This document shows, piece by piece, positions 1-9,952 of a stretch of 64,000 nucleotides of DNA. A program made the translations under genes and the position numbers. Under the pieces are notes generated by a model that had not been told where the DNA came from, did not search any database, and worked only from the letters and a program-made list of their open reading frames with translations. How positions within the stretch are numbered: position 1 is the stretch's first letter; each line of letters opens with the position of its first letter. Source of the stretch: Pseudomonas sp. LFM046 (GTDB lineage Bacteria > Pseudomonadota > Gammaproteobacteria > Pseudomonadales > Pseudomonadaceae); assembly GCF_000949385.2 (NCBI RefSeq), contig NZ_JYKO02000001.1:3088648-3152647 (forward strand), in the 5' to 3' direction.

Positions 1-1449
1 GTCCAGGCGCTTGGCCAACCAGGCGAGCCCGGCGCATTCCAGGGCGCCGTACATGGCATTGGCGGCGTAGGTGTCGGTCGGGTGCGGGTAGCTCAACACG
101 GCCCGCAGGCTGCCAACCGGCAGGAACGGGCGTTGCGGCAGGAAGCAGATCGCCGGGCCCGCAGGCAGCCAGACCTCCCCATGCCCCCACGGCCACAGGC
201 CGGCCATCACCTTGAACAGGCCGATGGTGATGGTGGGGTCGCCTGAGATCAGCACCCGCTCGCCACGCTGGATCACCACATTGAGCCCTTCGATCAGGAC
301 CTTGCCGTCGGGGTTGGAGATGCACAGGTCACGCAGCACGATTTCAGTCTTCTGCGACTGCGCCAGGCAGATGCGGTCGACCTGCGGCCCGGCGGCCTGC
401 TCCTCCAGGTACAGCAGGTCGCCGTAGAGGCTCATTACCCGATCCGCCGAGGCCCGGCAGCGTGCCAGTTCGGCCAGGTTGTCGATCGGCCAGGAGAGTG
501 CCGAGGTCAGTTGCTGGAACGCCTGCGCGGCCTGCATCAGCACCCCGAGGGTCATGCTGCCGGCGACGTACTGGGGCGCCATGACCAGGATCGGGAAGAC
601 CGGCAGCAGGACGCCGTAGCCCGAAGAGAAGGACACGATGCCGAGATACGCGAGGGTCTGGCGATAGAAGCGGCGCCCCAGTTCCGCGAAGTACGCCGTT
701 GAATTCCGGCGCTCTGCGGCTTCTCCCTGCATCAGCGCGATGGACTCGGAGCTTTCCCGCGCATGGGCCAGCCCGAAGCGGAAATCCGCCTCGGCGGACT
801 GCAACTTGTTGGTCGCCTTGATCAACGGGCGCCCCAGCAGCAGGCCGAACAACGTGCCGGTACCGGCATAGGCAACCGCCAGGATCACCATGTAGCCCGG
901 CACCATCAGGGCAGTTCCGGGGACATTCATGCTGCCGGTCACCGTCAGCAGGATGTCGGCAAAGGTGCCGAAAATCAGCAGCGAGTAGACCAGCGAGTGC
1001 GTCAGGGAAATCGAGCTTTCGGTGACGACGTGAATGTCTTCGGCGATCCGGCCATCCGGGTTGTCATGCTCGCCCTCGGTCAATTGCAGCTGGTAGTGAT
1101 GCCCGTGGGCCATCCATTTCTCGAGGACCTTGGCCGTGAGCCACTTGCGCCAGTCCAGTTGCAGCCAGCGCTTGACCCGCATGTGCAATGCCGTGACGCC
1201 CACGGTCAGCAGGAGGATCACCACGAAGGTGCCGATCTGCACCATCAGGCGATTCAGTGATCGGGCTTCAAGGGCATCGAAGAGCGCGCGGTTCCAGTAG
1301 TTGATGCAGATCACCAGCGCGACCTGGGCCAGGGTGAGCAGGAGCAGCGCCACGGTGTAGCCGCGCGCCTTCCACTTCTCTTCGGCGTTCCAGTACGGCA
1401 TCACCAGCCGCAGGAACTGCCAGCGTCTTGTAGCGATTGGCCGGGACAT
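1..1449 (-). CDS. ABC transporter, fused permease/ATPase of the SbmA/BacA-YddA type, C-terminus cut by window edge
   Basis: The reading frame starts at ATG 1449, behind a GGAG about 11 bases upstream, and runs off the left edge after 483 codons. The N-terminal half has several hydrophobic segments (for example around residues 26-43 and 65-80) like the ABC_membrane_2 family. The C-terminal half aligns with a nucleotide-binding domain: a Q-loop-like FLPQRPFLPVGSLR is visible. The stretch where Walker A should lie reads ISGDPTITIGLFKV, with no GxxGxGKS/T lysine. Signature and Walker B motifs fall outside the window. It probably exports or imports a peptide-like or cofactor substrate; its place next to the erc/pqq genes suggests, but does not prove, a link to alcohol metabolism. 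Confidence 0.8.
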   Translation of the reverse strand, partial: MSRPIATRRWQFLRLVMPYWNAEEKWKARGYTVALLLLTLAQVALVICINYWNRALFDALEARSLNRLMVQIGTFVVILLLTVGVTALHMRVKRWLQLDWRKWLTAKVLEKWMAHGHHYQLQLTEGEHDNPDGRIAEDIHVVTESSISLTHSLVYSLLIFGTFADILLTVTGSMNVPGTALMVPGYMVILAVAYAGTGTLFGLLLGRPLIKATNKLQSAEADFRFGLAHARESSESIALMQGEAAERRNSTAYFAELGRRFYRQTLAYLGIVSFSSGYGVLLPVFPILVMAPQYVAGSMTLGVLMQAAQAFQQLTSALSWPIDNLAELARCRASADRVMSLYGDLLYLEEQAAGPQVDRICLAQSQKTEIVLRDLCISNPDGKVLIEGLNVVIQRGERVLISGDPTITIGLFKVMAGLWPWGHGEVWLPAGPAICFLPQRPFLPVGSLRAVLSYPHPTDTYAANAMYGALECAGLAWLAKRLD

Positions 1450-1898
1450 CAGTCGCCACTCCGTGCGGGGTGCAAGGGTGCGGCAACTCCCGGACCATCG
1501 GCGACCACTCGCCGCAGCACTCGAACGACGCGGCGTGTTCCCCATGATAGGCGGGTCCGACTTCCCGCCCTGAACAACATTGAAATAATCATTTGACCCC
1601 CTGCTGCTAGAGGCCGAAGCCTCAGGTTCCTCAGCGAACTCCGGGGAGTGCGTTATGTGCCCTTCCGAACATTTCAGGTCCGGTCAGGGACTGACGCAGG
1701 GCGTCGCCACAGCAGGCGAATTGCGATCAGCCGGTCAGGGAATCGCGGCTCGTCGAACTCGGCGCGCGGCTGCACCAGGTATCTAGATTCAAGCACATGG
1801 AATTGGAGCTGGACGTTTTTTCCGGACCGTCGCGCGCCTGGGGCCGACAAAGGTCGATGGGCAATCAGGACCGGACGCCCCCGGTTGCCCGTTTCCAG
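1450..1898. other. Intergenic region between ercS and the ABC transporter gene
   Basis: These 449 bases separate two minus-strand genes. I see no convincing ORF; the open frames here are short or are extensions of antisense frames of ercS. A possible stem (GGGCAA / TTGCCC, about 1860-1890) lies just past the ercS stop and could act as a weak terminator. A promoter for the ABC transporter gene is expected here, but no clear -35/-10 pair stands out. Confidence 0.4.
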
Positions 1899-3593
1899 TC
1901 AGCCCGCCTTGCCGATCAGCTGGCTGATTACCGCCCGCAATTTGCCCGGCTTCACCGGCTTGTTCAGCAGCGGCACGCTCAAGTCCTGCAGCTTGCGGCG
2001 GCACTGGTCGCTGCGGTCGGCGGTGATGATCACCGCTGGCAGCTCACGCGCGAAACGCTGACGCACGGCCTGGATCAGGTCGCAGCCCACCACGCCATGA
2101 TCCAGGTGGTAATCCACCAGGATCAGGTCCGGCGCCTGTTCGCCAAGGGCCTCCAGTGCGCCGTCCACGTCCGTGGCGGTGAGCACCTGGCAGCCCCACT
2201 GGGCCAGCAACGCAGACATGCTTTCGAGAATCCCCGGCTCGTTGTCCACCACCAGCAGGCGCTGGCCGGGAAGCGGGTCGCCGGTCACCGGGCGCGGCTC
2301 CGGATTCGCTCGCGCCTGGGGCTGCGCCTGCACCAGGGGCACGTCGATGCTGAACACCGATCCACGGCCCGGTTGCGAACGCACCTGGACACGGTACTCC
2401 AGCATGCTGGCGATGCGGTCGACGATGGCCAGGCCCAGACCCACGCCCTTGCGCTCCGCGGCACGGCCCACATCCAGCTGGTTGAACTCGAGGAAGATCG
2501 CTTCCAGCTTGTCTGCCGGAATCCCCCGCCCGGTGTCCCAGACTTCCAGCCGCAACCTATCCCCGCAGCGACGCGCGCCGAGCAGGATGCGCCCACGCTC
2601 GGTGTAGCGGCAGGCATTGCTGAGGAAGTTGCGCAGGATGCGCGTCAACAAGCGGAAGTCAGTGCGGATGCACAGGTGTGGAATGCGCACCCGCAGGCCC
2701 AGGCCGGCGGCTTCGGCCACACTCTGGAATTCCGACGCCAGGGGGCCGAGCACGTCCTCCAGCGCGTAGGTATCCAGGTCCGGTTTGATGGCGCTCTGGT
2801 CCAGCTTGGAAATGTCCAGCAGGTCGGTCAGCAGGTCCTCGGCCCCTTCCAGGGCCTGGTGCGTCCGCTCCACCAGTTGCTTTTCAGAGCCCGGCAGTTC
2901 GCGTTCGCGCAGGGTGGAGACCAGCAGCCGCGCGGCGTTCAGCGGTTGCAGCAGGTCGTGGCTGGCCGCAGCCAGGTATTTGTCCTTGCTCAGGTTGGCC
3001 GCTTCGGCGGCATCCCGTGCTTCGCGCAGCTGTTCATTCAGGCCCTGGAGTTCCCGCGTGCGCTCCAGCACACGCTGCTCCAGTTCGTCATTGAGGGTCT
3101 GCAGGCGCTGCTGGGCGAGGATGCGCTCAGTGATATCGGCGACGAAGCCTTCCACGAGCCCTTCTTCGTCGGGCTTCAGCAGCAGGTTCATCAGCACATC
3201 CACGTGGCTGCCGTCCTTGCGCACCAATCGGGTTTCGTAGCCGAACAGACCACCCTCCCGTTGCAGGGCGCGGCGGATCTCCACCAGTTCGGCGGCACCT
3301 CCGGCGAACAGGTGGCTGGCGAGGTCCGTGAGGCTCCACAGGCAGTCCTGGGGCGAGTCGTAGCCAAGCATCCGCGCCAGGGCCGGGTTCGCCGCGCGCA
3401 GCCCCTGCTGCAGGCTGGCCTGGAAGATGCCGTGCACCGCGTGCTCGAAGAGCCATTTGTAGCGGTTGCGCTCGGTCTCCAGCTCCTCCAGCCGTGCCAG
3501 CAGCTCCGGGTAATGGCTCTTGCGCGCGGAGTGGCTGCCCAGTCCCAGCAGGCCGGTCAGGGCATCGCGCTGATCGTCAGAGGGCCTCTTCAT
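1899..3593 (-). CDS. ercS: Hybrid sensor histidine kinase ErcS
   Basis: This 564-residue soluble kinase begins with a PAS-like region (about residues 40-160) and a coiled-coil linker. The HisKA box AASHDLLQPLN follows with phospho-accepting His212, then an HATPase domain with DTGRGIP and KGVGLGLAIV boxes, and a C-terminal receiver with acceptor Asp494 in ILVDYHLD. No membrane segment is visible, so it senses a cytoplasmic signal. The start at 3593 is chosen because GAGGTGG precedes it and homologues begin close to MKRPSDD; the longer frame to 3698 lies inside ercA. It overlaps the end of ercA by 17 bases, so the two are translationally coupled. In P. aeruginosa the homologous kinase belongs to the regulatory network controlling ethanol oxidation; its exact partner here is unknown. 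Confidence 0.88.
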   Translation of the reverse strand: MKRPSDDQRDALTGLLGLGSHSARKSHYPELLARLEELETERNRYKWLFEHAVHGIFQASLQQGLRAANPALARMLGYDSPQDCLWSLTDLASHLFAGGAAELVEIRRALQREGGLFGYETRLVRKDGSHVDVLMNLLLKPDEEGLVEGFVADITERILAQQRLQTLNDELEQRVLERTRELQGLNEQLREARDAAEAANLSKDKYLAAASHDLLQPLNAARLLVSTLRERELPGSEKQLVERTHQALEGAEDLLTDLLDISKLDQSAIKPDLDTYALEDVLGPLASEFQSVAEAAGLGLRVRIPHLCIRTDFRLLTRILRNFLSNACRYTERGRILLGARRCGDRLRLEVWDTGRGIPADKLEAIFLEFNQLDVGRAAERKGVGLGLAIVDRIASMLEYRVQVRSQPGRGSVFSIDVPLVQAQPQARANPEPRPVTGDPLPGQRLLVVDNEPGILESMSALLAQWGCQVLTATDVDGALEALGEQAPDLILVDYHLDHGVVGCDLIQAVRQRFARELPAVIITADRSDQCRRKLQDLSVPLLNKPVKPGKLRAVISQLIGKAG

Positions 3594-4740
3594 AGACCAC
3601 CTCGACATCCCGCTGGCTGGATTCGCGCGGGTTGGTGAGGATGCAGGGGTCGTGCATGGCGTGGTGCGAGAGGAAAGGAATGTCCGAAGTCCCGACACCG
3701 TGCAGGCGCAGGGTCTCGTGGAAGCCCACCGCGTGTTTGAGCGTCACCAGATGCTCCACCAGCCGCTGGCGCACCTGGTTCTGGTTCAGGCCACGGCAGT
3801 CGATGCCGAGGGTTTCGGCGATCACCTTGAAGCGATCCGGCGCAGCGCTGTAGTTGAACGCCACCACATGCTCCACCAGCACCGCGTTGCACAGCCCGTG
3901 GGGCAGGTCGAGGAAGCCACCGAGGCTGTGGGACATGGCGTGCACCGCGCCGAGGATGGCGTTGGAGAAGGCCAGCCCGGCCTGCATGCTGCCGAGCATG
4001 ATCTTCTCGCGCAGAGCGATGTCCTGGGGGTTGGCGATCATCGCCACCAGGTTGCCGTTGATCAGCCGCATCGCCTCCAGGGCGTGGGGGTCGGTCAGCG
4101 GGCCGTGGCCGGTGGAGACGAAGGCTTCAATCGCATGCACCAGGGCGTCGATGCCGGTACAGGCGGAGAGGAAGGGGTCCATGCTCAGGGTGGTTTCCGG
4201 GTCGATCAGCGACACGTCCGGCACCACCGCCTTGCTGACGATGGAGAACTTCATCCGCTCCTGCTGGTTGGAAATGATCACGAACTGCGACACGTCGGCA
4301 GACGTGCCGGCGGTGGTCGGAATGAGGATCAGCGGCGGGCTGGGCACGGTCAGGGTGTCCACGCCTTCGAATTCCAGGATGCTGCGGCCATGGGCGGCCA
4401 CGATGCCAATGCCCTTGGCGCAGTCCATGGGACTGCCGCCACCCACGGCGACAATCACGTTGCAGCCCATGGAACGGTAGAACTCGGCGCCCTGCATCAC
4501 TTCTTCGACGCGGGGGTTGGGGGATACCTGGGTGTAGAGGCAGTAGTCGATGCCCTGGGCCTGCAGGCTGGCTTCGATATCCGCCACCCAGCCGGCGGCC
4601 TGCACACCGGGGTCGGACACCACCAGCACCTTGCGCGCGCCAAAGGTGCTGGCGTAGTTGCCGACGTTATGCCGGCAACCGGCGCCGAAAATGATCTCGG
4701 GAGACACGAACTTGCGAAGCGGGCTGATATCGTGACGCAT
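3577..4740 (-). CDS. ercA: Iron-containing alcohol dehydrogenase-like protein ErcA
   Basis: The 387-residue product is a group III (Fe-dependent) alcohol dehydrogenase. The N-terminal half holds the nucleotide fold with GGGSPMDCAKG, and the C-terminal half supplies metal ligands, seen as GAVHAMSHSLGGFLDLPHG. ATG 4740 is preferred over the in-frame TTG immediately upstream. In pseudomonads ErcA is known more as a regulatory component of ethanol oxidation than as a main catabolic enzyme, which fits its overlap with the kinase gene ercS. A GAAG about 10 bases before the ATG can serve as the ribosome-binding site. The gene probably has its own promoter in the 231-base gap separating it from pqqH. 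Confidence 0.9.
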   Translation of the reverse strand: MRHDISPLRKFVSPEIIFGAGCRHNVGNYASTFGARKVLVVSDPGVQAAGWVADIEASLQAQGIDYCLYTQVSPNPRVEEVMQGAEFYRSMGCNVIVAVGGGSPMDCAKGIGIVAAHGRSILEFEGVDTLTVPSPPLILIPTTAGTSADVSQFVIISNQQERMKFSIVSKAVVPDVSLIDPETTLSMDPFLSACTGIDALVHAIEAFVSTGHGPLTDPHALEAMRLINGNLVAMIANPQDIALREKIMLGSMQAGLAFSNAILGAVHAMSHSLGGFLDLPHGLCNAVLVEHVVAFNYSAAPDRFKVIAETLGIDCRGLNQNQVRQRLVEHLVTLKHAVGFHETLRLHGVGTSDIPFLSHHAMHDPCILTNPRESSQRDVEVVYEEAL

Positions 4741-4850
4741 CAAACAGCTCTTCTTGTATTTATGGGGTGAGTAGGACCCAGCCTACTGGATTCCGAGGGC
4801 ATTTCAATCAGACCTTTGGGCGCTTTCCTGGTCCAGGGGCCGCAATCTCC

Positions 4851-4949
4851 TGTAGGGACGAATTCATTCGCCAAGGGCGGCGAAGCTGCCCCCCGGTGAT
4901 CCTCAAGGGCGAACCTGCGGTCCGCTTGGCGATTGAAATCGCCCCTACA
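4851..4949. repeat. Palindromic intergenic repeat (TGTAGGGRCGA family)
   Basis: Two imperfect inverted arms of about 25 bases bound this element: TGTAGGGACGAATTCATTCG on the left and its counterpart ending CGCCCCTACA on the right. The right half, inverted, is nearly identical to 55063-55107 (TGTAGGGGCGATTTCAATCG...). It lies between pqqH and ercA. A third relative is the perfect palindrome at 47433-47464. It looks like a dispersed non-coding repeat that folds into a long hairpin. Confidence 0.7.
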
Positions 4950-4971
4950 CAAAGCCGCCCCGGGCAGTTCG

Positions 4972-6819
4972 TTACTCCAGCAACCGCCGATAGAACGCCA
5001 ACTCCGCCTCCAGCGCATGGGCCAGGTTCGCGGCCTGGCGGAAGCCGTGGCGCTCCTCCGGGTAGACATGGCATTCCACCTGGCGCCCTGCCTCTTTCAA
5101 TGCGGTCACCATGCTGGCGGTCTGCTCCGGCACCACCACGGCGTCCTGCCCACCCTGGAAGAAGATCACCGGTGCGCCGATCTCCCGCGCCCGCAACACA
5201 GGCGTGCGCCGGCGATAGCGCTCGACATCTCGCACCGGGTCGCCGATCAGCCAGTCCAGGTAGTCGGCCTCGAACTTGTGGGTGTTCTCCCGCAGCGCCA
5301 AGGGGGCGCTCACGCCGTAGTAACTGGCACCGCCGCAAAACGGCGTATCCCCGACCAGCGCCAGCAGGGTGGTGAAGCCACCGGCGCTGGAACCGCGAAT
5401 GAATGCCCTGTCCGGGTCCACCAGACCCAGCCCGGCGAGATGGAACAACAGCGCCTTGGCGTCCTCCACATCCAGCTCCCCCCAGCCCCCGGCCAGACGC
5501 TGCCGATAGGCGCGGCCGTATCCGCTGCTGCCCCGGTAATCGAGGTCAGCCACGGCGAAGCCGCGCTGGGTCCAGAACTGAACGCGCGGGTCGAAGACCG
5601 GCTGGCAGGCGGAGGTCGGACCGCCATGGCAGAACACCAGCAGCGGTGGGCGCTGGTCGTCGGGGCCGCGATAGGCCGTGTTGCAAGGCGGATAGAAGAA
5701 TCCGTACGCCGACTCCCCGGCTCCCACGGGGAATCGCAAGGGCCGAGGCCGTGCGATCTCGTCGAGTGGGAGTTCGGCACTGCCGCCGGCCAGGACCTGC
5801 ATGCTGGCGTCCCGGCGGTCAATGGACAGCACAGCGCTGGCGTTTTCCGGCCCGGCGGCGATGCAGTAGTAATGCCCCCCATCCGCCGCCAGTTGGCGGA
5901 AGCGGCTGTAGCCGGTCGCCAGCAGTTGGCAATCATCCCCGACCAGGTCGCACTGGCCATCCACCAGCCAACACCGCAGCCCGGCTTCCGGCAGATAGCT
6001 GCAAGCACCCAATTGCCAAGGCGCCGGACCATGGTCGGCATGGGCCGCCGCCAAGGGCCGCAGCTGATCGTTCTCAAGCGCCCACGGCTGCCACCAACCG
6101 TTGCGATCACTGAGGCAATGCAGACGCCCATCGGCATCGAAGCGCGGCTGTTGCAGGGACACACCGCCCTCCCCTCCAGCCAGGATTTCAGCTGCCCCCC
6201 AACCCGCCCCCACGCGGCGCCGCAGGCACAGGCGGGTCTCGGTCCAGGGCTGGGCGGGACGGCTCCATTCGATCCAGACAAGCGTCTGGCCATCCGGGCT
6301 GATGCGTGGCGCGGCATAGAAGTCCGCACCCTCGACCAGCACCTCGCGTGCGCCATCGGCCAGGGCGATCGCCACCAGCCGGTGGGTGCCCTGCTCTTCC
6401 TCGACCGCCAACACACCCTGCGCCCCACTCCAGAGATCGCCATAGCGACAATCGGGGTTCCGGGTCAGCACGACAGGAGCGCCGGACATTGGCTGGAAAT
6501 ACAGCTGCTGGTCAGCCTCGTTGACGAACACTACGCCGCCGGGCACCAGGCAGAAGGCGCCGCCGCCATATTCGTAGACCCGGCTGCGCAACGAGAAATC
6601 GGCCGGCGTCAGGCAGCTTGCCTCCCCCGCCTGCCAGCGCCAGAGCGTGGTGCGGCCATCGGCGGGGTCGAACAGGGTCCAGAACAGCCCGGACGGTCCG
6701 CAGCGCAGCTCGACGAAGTCGCGACTGGCGGCGACGGCGCGTTCCGCGCTCCAGGGGCTGTCCCAGAAACCGAAGGGACGGATTTCAGGCGCGGCAAATG
6801 ATTTTTGAAGTTCGCTCAT
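4972..6819 (-). CDS. pqqH: S9-family prolyl oligopeptidase-like peptidase PqqH
   Basis: The 615-residue protein has a N-terminal beta-propeller-like region and a C-terminal alpha/beta-hydrolase. The nucleophile elbow is GSSAGG, the acid probably lies in [10 protein letters not shown], and the histidine in PEERHGF near the C-terminus, giving a complete Ser-Asp-His set. It overlaps the end of pqqE by 35 bases and is the last gene of the pqq operon. In P. aeruginosa the equivalent gene (pqqH) sits in the same place. A role in trimming the PqqA-derived peptide is plausible but not shown by the sequence. There is no signal peptide, so it acts in the cytoplasm. Confidence 0.9.
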   Translation of the reverse strand: MSELQKSFAAPEIRPFGFWDSPWSAERAVAASRDFVELRCGPSGLFWTLFDPADGRTTLWRWQAGEASCLTPADFSLRSRVYEYGGGAFCLVPGGVVFVNEADQQLYFQPMSGAPVVLTRNPDCRYGDLWSGAQGVLAVEEEQGTHRLVAIALADGAREVLVEGADFYAAPRISPDGQTLVWIEWSRPAQPWTETRLCLRRRVGAGWGAAEILAGGEGGVSLQQPRFDADGRLHCLSDRNGWWQPWALENDQLRPLAAAHADHGPAPWQLGACSYLPEAGLRCWLVDGQCDLVGDDCQLLATGYSRFRQLAADGGHYYCIAAGPENASAVLSIDRRDASMQVLAGGSAELPLDEIARPRPLRFPVGAGESAYGFFYPPCNTAYRGPDDQRPPLLVFCHGGPTSACQPVFDPRVQFWTQRGFAVADLDYRGSSGYGRAYRQRLAGGWGELDVEDAKALLFHLAGLGLVDPDRAFIRGSSAGGFTTLLALVGDTPFCGGASYYGVSAPLALRENTHKFEADYLDWLIGDPVRDVERYRRRTPVLRAREIGAPVIFFQGGQDAVVVPEQTASMVTALKEAGRQVECHVYPEERHGFRQAANLAHALEAELAFYRRLLE

Positions 6820-7936
6820 TGCGGTAGGTCAGCTGCTCCAGGGTTCCAGCAGCATGGTCCGCCTCCTCCCGCGCCGCCAGTATTTTCCCGTGGTGGGCGG
6901 ACTTGGCGCACACCGGGTCGGCGTTGCTGGCGTCTCCGGTGAGCATGAAGGCCTGGCAGCGGCAGCCGCCGAAGTCCCGCTCCTTCTCATCGCAGGAGCG
7001 GCACGGCTCGGGCATCCAGTCGTAACCGCGAAAGCGGTTGAAACCGAAGGAGTCGTACCAGATGTGCCGCAGGCTGTGGTCCTTCACATTGGGGAACTGC
7101 ACCGGCAGCTGCCGCGCGCTGTGGCACGGCAAGGCAGTGCCGTCCGGGGTGATGTCGAGGAACAGGCTGCCCCAGCCGTTCATGCAGGCCTTGGGGCGCT
7201 CCTCGTAGTAATCGGGGGTGACGAAGATCAGCTTGCAGGGGTGTTTTTCCGCCGCCAGCTTCGCCCGGTACTCATTGGTAATGCGTTCGGCGCGCTCCAG
7301 TTGGGCGCGGGTCGGCAGCAGGCCGGCGCGGTTCAGCTCGGCCCAGCCGTAGAACTGGCAGGTGGCGAGTTCGACGAAGTCCGCTTCCAGCTCGATGCAC
7401 AGCTCGATGATTCGCTCGATCTGGTCGATGTTGTGCCGGTGGGTGACGAAGTTCAGCACCATCGGGTAACCCGCCGCCTTTACCGCACGGGCCATGGCCA
7501 GCTTGTGGGCGAAAGCCTTGCGCGAGCCGGCGAGCAGGTTGTTCACCTCCTCGTCGGCGGCCTGGAAGCTGACCTGGATATGGTCCAGACCGGCCTGGCT
7601 GAGGGCGGCGATGCGTGCTTCGGTCAGGCCGATGCCGGAGGTGATGAGGTTGGTGTAGTAGCCCAGGTCGCGGGCAGCGCGGACCAGTTCTTCCAGGTCC
7701 TGGCGCCCCAGCGGCTCGCCTCCGGAAAAACCCAGCTGCGCCGCACCCAGTTCGCGGGCCTGGCGGAACACCTCGATCCACTGCGCGGTGGTCAGCTCCT
7801 CGCTGTGCTTGGCGAAGTCCAGCGGGTTGGAGCAGTACGGGCACTGCAGCGGGCAGCGGTAGGTCAGCTCGGCCAGCAGCCAGAACGGCGGCCCCGGCGG
7901 GTTCTCAGGCTTCGAGTTGCAACCAGAACTGGGCAT
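6785..7936 (-). CDS. pqqE: PqqA peptide cyclase PqqE (radical SAM/SPASM)
   Basis: PqqE joins the Glu and Tyr side chains of PqqA by a radical C-C bond, the first committed step of PQQ synthesis. The radical-SAM cluster motif CPLQCPYC gives Cys28, Cys32 and Cys35; a GGEP-like SGGEPLG follows. The C-terminal SPASM region has the cysteine set seen in [11 protein letters not shown] and [18 protein letters not shown]. The start at 7936 gives 383 residues, beginning just before the [16 protein letters not shown] block shared by the family; the frame open to 8038 is an unsupported extension. It overlaps pqqD by 32 bases, which fits the need for the PqqD chaperone alongside PqqE. Confidence 0.96.
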   Translation of the reverse strand: MPSSGCNSKPENPPGPPFWLLAELTYRCPLQCPYCSNPLDFAKHSEELTTAQWIEVFRQARELGAAQLGFSGGEPLGRQDLEELVRAARDLGYYTNLITSGIGLTEARIAALSQAGLDHIQVSFQAADEEVNNLLAGSRKAFAHKLAMARAVKAAGYPMVLNFVTHRHNIDQIERIIELCIELEADFVELATCQFYGWAELNRAGLLPTRAQLERAERITNEYRAKLAAEKHPCKLIFVTPDYYEERPKACMNGWGSLFLDITPDGTALPCHSARQLPVQFPNVKDHSLRHIWYDSFGFNRFRGYDWMPEPCRSCDEKERDFGGCRCQAFMLTGDASNADPVCAKSAHHGKILAAREEADHAAGTLEQLTYRNERTSKIICRA

Positions 7937-8186
7937 GGGCCACCTCGATGAACGCCAGGATGTCTTCGTTGAGTCCGGGAACGTCCGGGAAGCGTCGGCG
8001 CAGGTCGAAAATGATCTGCGCCACTGAACGCTCGCCATCCACCAGCCGGAGTATTTCCCCGGCGCTCTCGTTCAGCCGCACCATGCCCTCCGGGTAGAGC
8101 AGCACGTGGCAGCCCTGGGCCGGTTCCCATTGCAGGCGAAAGCCCCGGCGCAGGTGGGGTACTTGCTGGATATCGAAGTCACTCAT
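7905..8186 (-). CDS. pqqD: PQQ biosynthesis peptide chaperone PqqD
   Basis: The 93-residue protein binds PqqA and presents it to PqqE. It has the family's usual length and pattern: N-terminal [15 protein letters not shown], central [16 protein letters not shown] and a C-terminal helix of the [15 protein letters not shown] type. ATG 8186 overlaps the pqqC stop by four bases (ATGA), a classic coupling arrangement. The same frame is open to 8441, but the added residues have no family resemblance and lie inside pqqC. Confidence 0.96.
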   Translation of the reverse strand: MSDFDIQQVPHLRRGFRLQWEPAQGCHVLLYPEGMVRLNESAGEILRLVDGERSVAQIIFDLRRRFPDVPGLNEDILAFIEVAHAQFWLQLEA

Positions 8187-8935
8187 AGGGCGATCCCCCG
8201 GTGCCAGATCCGCTCGCGGGTCACAGTGTGGTAAGGCGGACGCTCCAGCTCGTAGGCCATGCTCATGGCGTCGAGCATGCTCCAGAGCACGTCCAGCTTG
8301 AATTGCAGGATTTCCAGCATGCGCTGCTGGGCTTCCCAGGTGCGGTAGTGGTCGAGGGTGATGCGCAGACCGTGCTCGACATCGCGCCGCGCTTCTTTCA
8401 GGCGCTTCCTGAAGTAGTCGTAGCCGGTCGGGTCGATCCACGGGTAGTGCTGCGGCCAGCTGTCCAGCCGCGACTGATGGATCTGCGGGGCGAACAGCTC
8501 GGTCAGCGAACTGCTCGCCGCCTCCTGCCAGGTGGCGCGGCGGGCGAAGTTGACGTAGGCGTCCACCGCGAAGCGCACCCCCGGCAGCACCAGCTCCTGG
8601 GACAGCACCTGCTCGCGGTCCAGCCCCACCGCCTCGGCCAGGCGCAGCCAGGCCTCGATTCCGCCGTCCTCGCCGGGTGCACCGTCATGGTCCTGGATGC
8701 GCTGAATCCATTCGCGGCGGGTGTCGCGGTCCGGGCAGTTGGCGAGGATGGCGGCATCCTTCAGCGGGATGTTCACCTGGTAGTAGAAGCGGTTGGCCAC
8801 CCAGCCCTGGATCTGCTCGCGGCTGGCGTGCCCTTCGTACATGGCGCGGTGGTACGGGTGGTGGATGTGATAGCAGGCGCCCTTGGCGCGCAGGGCCTGC
8901 TCGAATTCCGTGGGGCTCATGGCGCTCTGGCTCAT
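8183..8935 (-). CDS. pqqC: Pyrroloquinoline-quinone synthase PqqC
   Basis: PqqC is the cofactor-free oxidase that completes PQQ by an eight-electron oxidation of the cyclised intermediate. The 250-residue product has the family's helical pattern, including [14 protein letters not shown] near the N-terminus, [19 protein letters not shown], and [20 protein letters not shown] in the middle. ATG 8935 gives the usual length of about 250 residues and is preceded by a GAGGG. A REP element lies just upstream, between it and pqqB. Confidence 0.96.
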   Translation of the reverse strand: MSQSAMSPTEFEQALRAKGACYHIHHPYHRAMYEGHASREQIQGWVANRFYYQVNIPLKDAAILANCPDRDTRREWIQRIQDHDGAPGEDGGIEAWLRLAEAVGLDREQVLSQELVLPGVRFAVDAYVNFARRATWQEAASSSLTELFAPQIHQSRLDSWPQHYPWIDPTGYDYFRKRLKEARRDVEHGLRITLDHYRTWEAQQRMLEILQFKLDVLWSMLDAMSMAYELERPPYHTVTRERIWHRGIAL

Positions 8936-8948
8936 GCTCGGTTCCCTC

Positions 8949-8969
8949 GTAGGGTGCGCCGTGCGCACC
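8949..8969 (+). repeat. REP element between pqqB and pqqC
   Basis: A GTAG tetranucleotide is followed by the palindrome GGTGCGCCGTGCGCACC. This is the same core as the REPs at 17699-17956, 31994-32248, 32879-32941 and 48963-49017, but here it is single. It lies in the short gap inside the pqq operon, where a stable hairpin in the mRNA could affect transcript ends. Confidence 0.8.
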
Positions 8970-8988
8970 TTGAATGGTTCGGCGTGCG

Positions 8989-9903
8989 TTACAACTCGAT
9001 GCTCATGCCATCCCAGGCCACTTCGATGTCATGGCGGCCCAGTTCGGCGCGCTCGGCGGAATCGACATCAAGAATCGGGTTGGTGTTGTTGATGTGGATG
9101 AGCACCTTGCGCGGTCCGTCGAGGCCGTCGAGCACCTCGAGCATTCCGCCTGGGCCGCTCTGCGGCAGGTGGCCCATCTCGCTGCCGAGCTTGTCGCCCA
9201 CCTCGCAGTGGCGCATTTCGTCGTCGCGCCAGAGCGTGCCGTCCACCAGCACGCAGTCGGCGCGGCGCATCCAGCCAAGCAGTGCCTCATCCACCTGTCC
9301 GAGGCCGGGGGCGTAGAACAGGCGTCCGCCGGTGTTCAGGTCCTCGATGAACAGGCCGATGTTGTCGCCCGGGTGCGGGTTGCCCCGGTGCGGCGAATAC
9401 GGCGGCGCGCTGCTGCGCAAGGGAATGGCGGTGAATTGCAGGCCCGGACAGGCAGGAATCTCGAAGGCCGGGCTGGCGAGGTCGATGCGCTGCCAATCCA
9501 GGCCACCATTCCAGTGCTGGAGCATGGTGAACAGCGGGAAACCGCTGGTGAGGTCCTGGTGGACCATGTCGGTGCACCAGACGCTGTGCGGGCAGCCCTC
9601 GCGCAGGCTGAGCAGGCCGGTGACGTGGTCGATCTGGCTGTCCAGCAGGATGATCGCGGAGATGCCGGTGTCCCGCACCCGGCGCGCCGGTTGCAGCGGC
9701 GGGAAGGCCTCCAGCTGGGCACGAATGTCGGGCGAGGCATTGCACAGCACCCAGTCGATGCCGTTGGCGCTGAGGGCGATGGAGGACTGGGTACGCGGCT
9801 GGGCGCGCACCTTGCCACTGCGCACGCCCCGGCAGTTGCGGCAGTTGCAGTTCCACTGGGGGAAGCCGCCACCGGCGGCCGAGCCGAGAATCTGGATATG
9901 CAT
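8989..9903 (-). CDS. pqqB: PQQ biosynthesis protein PqqB (metallo-beta-lactamase fold)
   Basis: PqqB, of the metallo-beta-lactamase superfamily, acts between PqqE and PqqC, where it is thought to hydroxylate or process the intermediate. The 304-residue product starts [19 protein letters not shown] and has the CxC pair in [22 protein letters not shown] and a HINNTNPIL stretch late in the protein. ATG 9903 is chosen because family members start at MHIQILG; the frame reaching 10032 would run through pqqA. It follows pqqA by 49 bases that include a strong hairpin. Confidence 0.96.
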   Translation of the reverse strand: MHIQILGSAAGGGFPQWNCNCRNCRGVRSGKVRAQPRTQSSIALSANGIDWVLCNASPDIRAQLEAFPPLQPARRVRDTGISAIILLDSQIDHVTGLLSLREGCPHSVWCTDMVHQDLTSGFPLFTMLQHWNGGLDWQRIDLASPAFEIPACPGLQFTAIPLRSSAPPYSPHRGNPHPGDNIGLFIEDLNTGGRLFYAPGLGQVDEALLGWMRRADCVLVDGTLWRDDEMRHCEVGDKLGSEMGHLPQSGPGGMLEVLDGLDGPRKVLIHINNTNPILDVDSAERAELGRHDIEVAWDGMSIEL

Positions 9904-9923
9904 GGGATGGGCCCTGGGCGGGG

Positions 9924-9944
9924 GCCCCGGCACAGGGCCGGGGC
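9924..9944 (-). promoter_or_regulatory. Stem-loop between pqqA and pqqB, possible attenuator or processing site
   Basis: An 8-base-pair stem GCCCCGGC / GCCGGGGC with a 5-base loop lies between the pqqA stop and the pqqB start. There is no T-run after it on the minus strand, so it is not a full intrinsic terminator. Such a hairpin could stabilise the short pqqA message and let PqqA be made in excess over the enzymes. Confidence 0.55.
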
Positions 9945-9952
9945 GATGCGGA

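Noticed and set aside
1797-3638. A 613-codon plus-strand open frame opposite ercS
   Set aside because: It is antisense to a complete histidine kinase with all its motifs. Its own translation is rich in Gln, His, Arg and Val and matches no fold. It is a GC-driven shadow.
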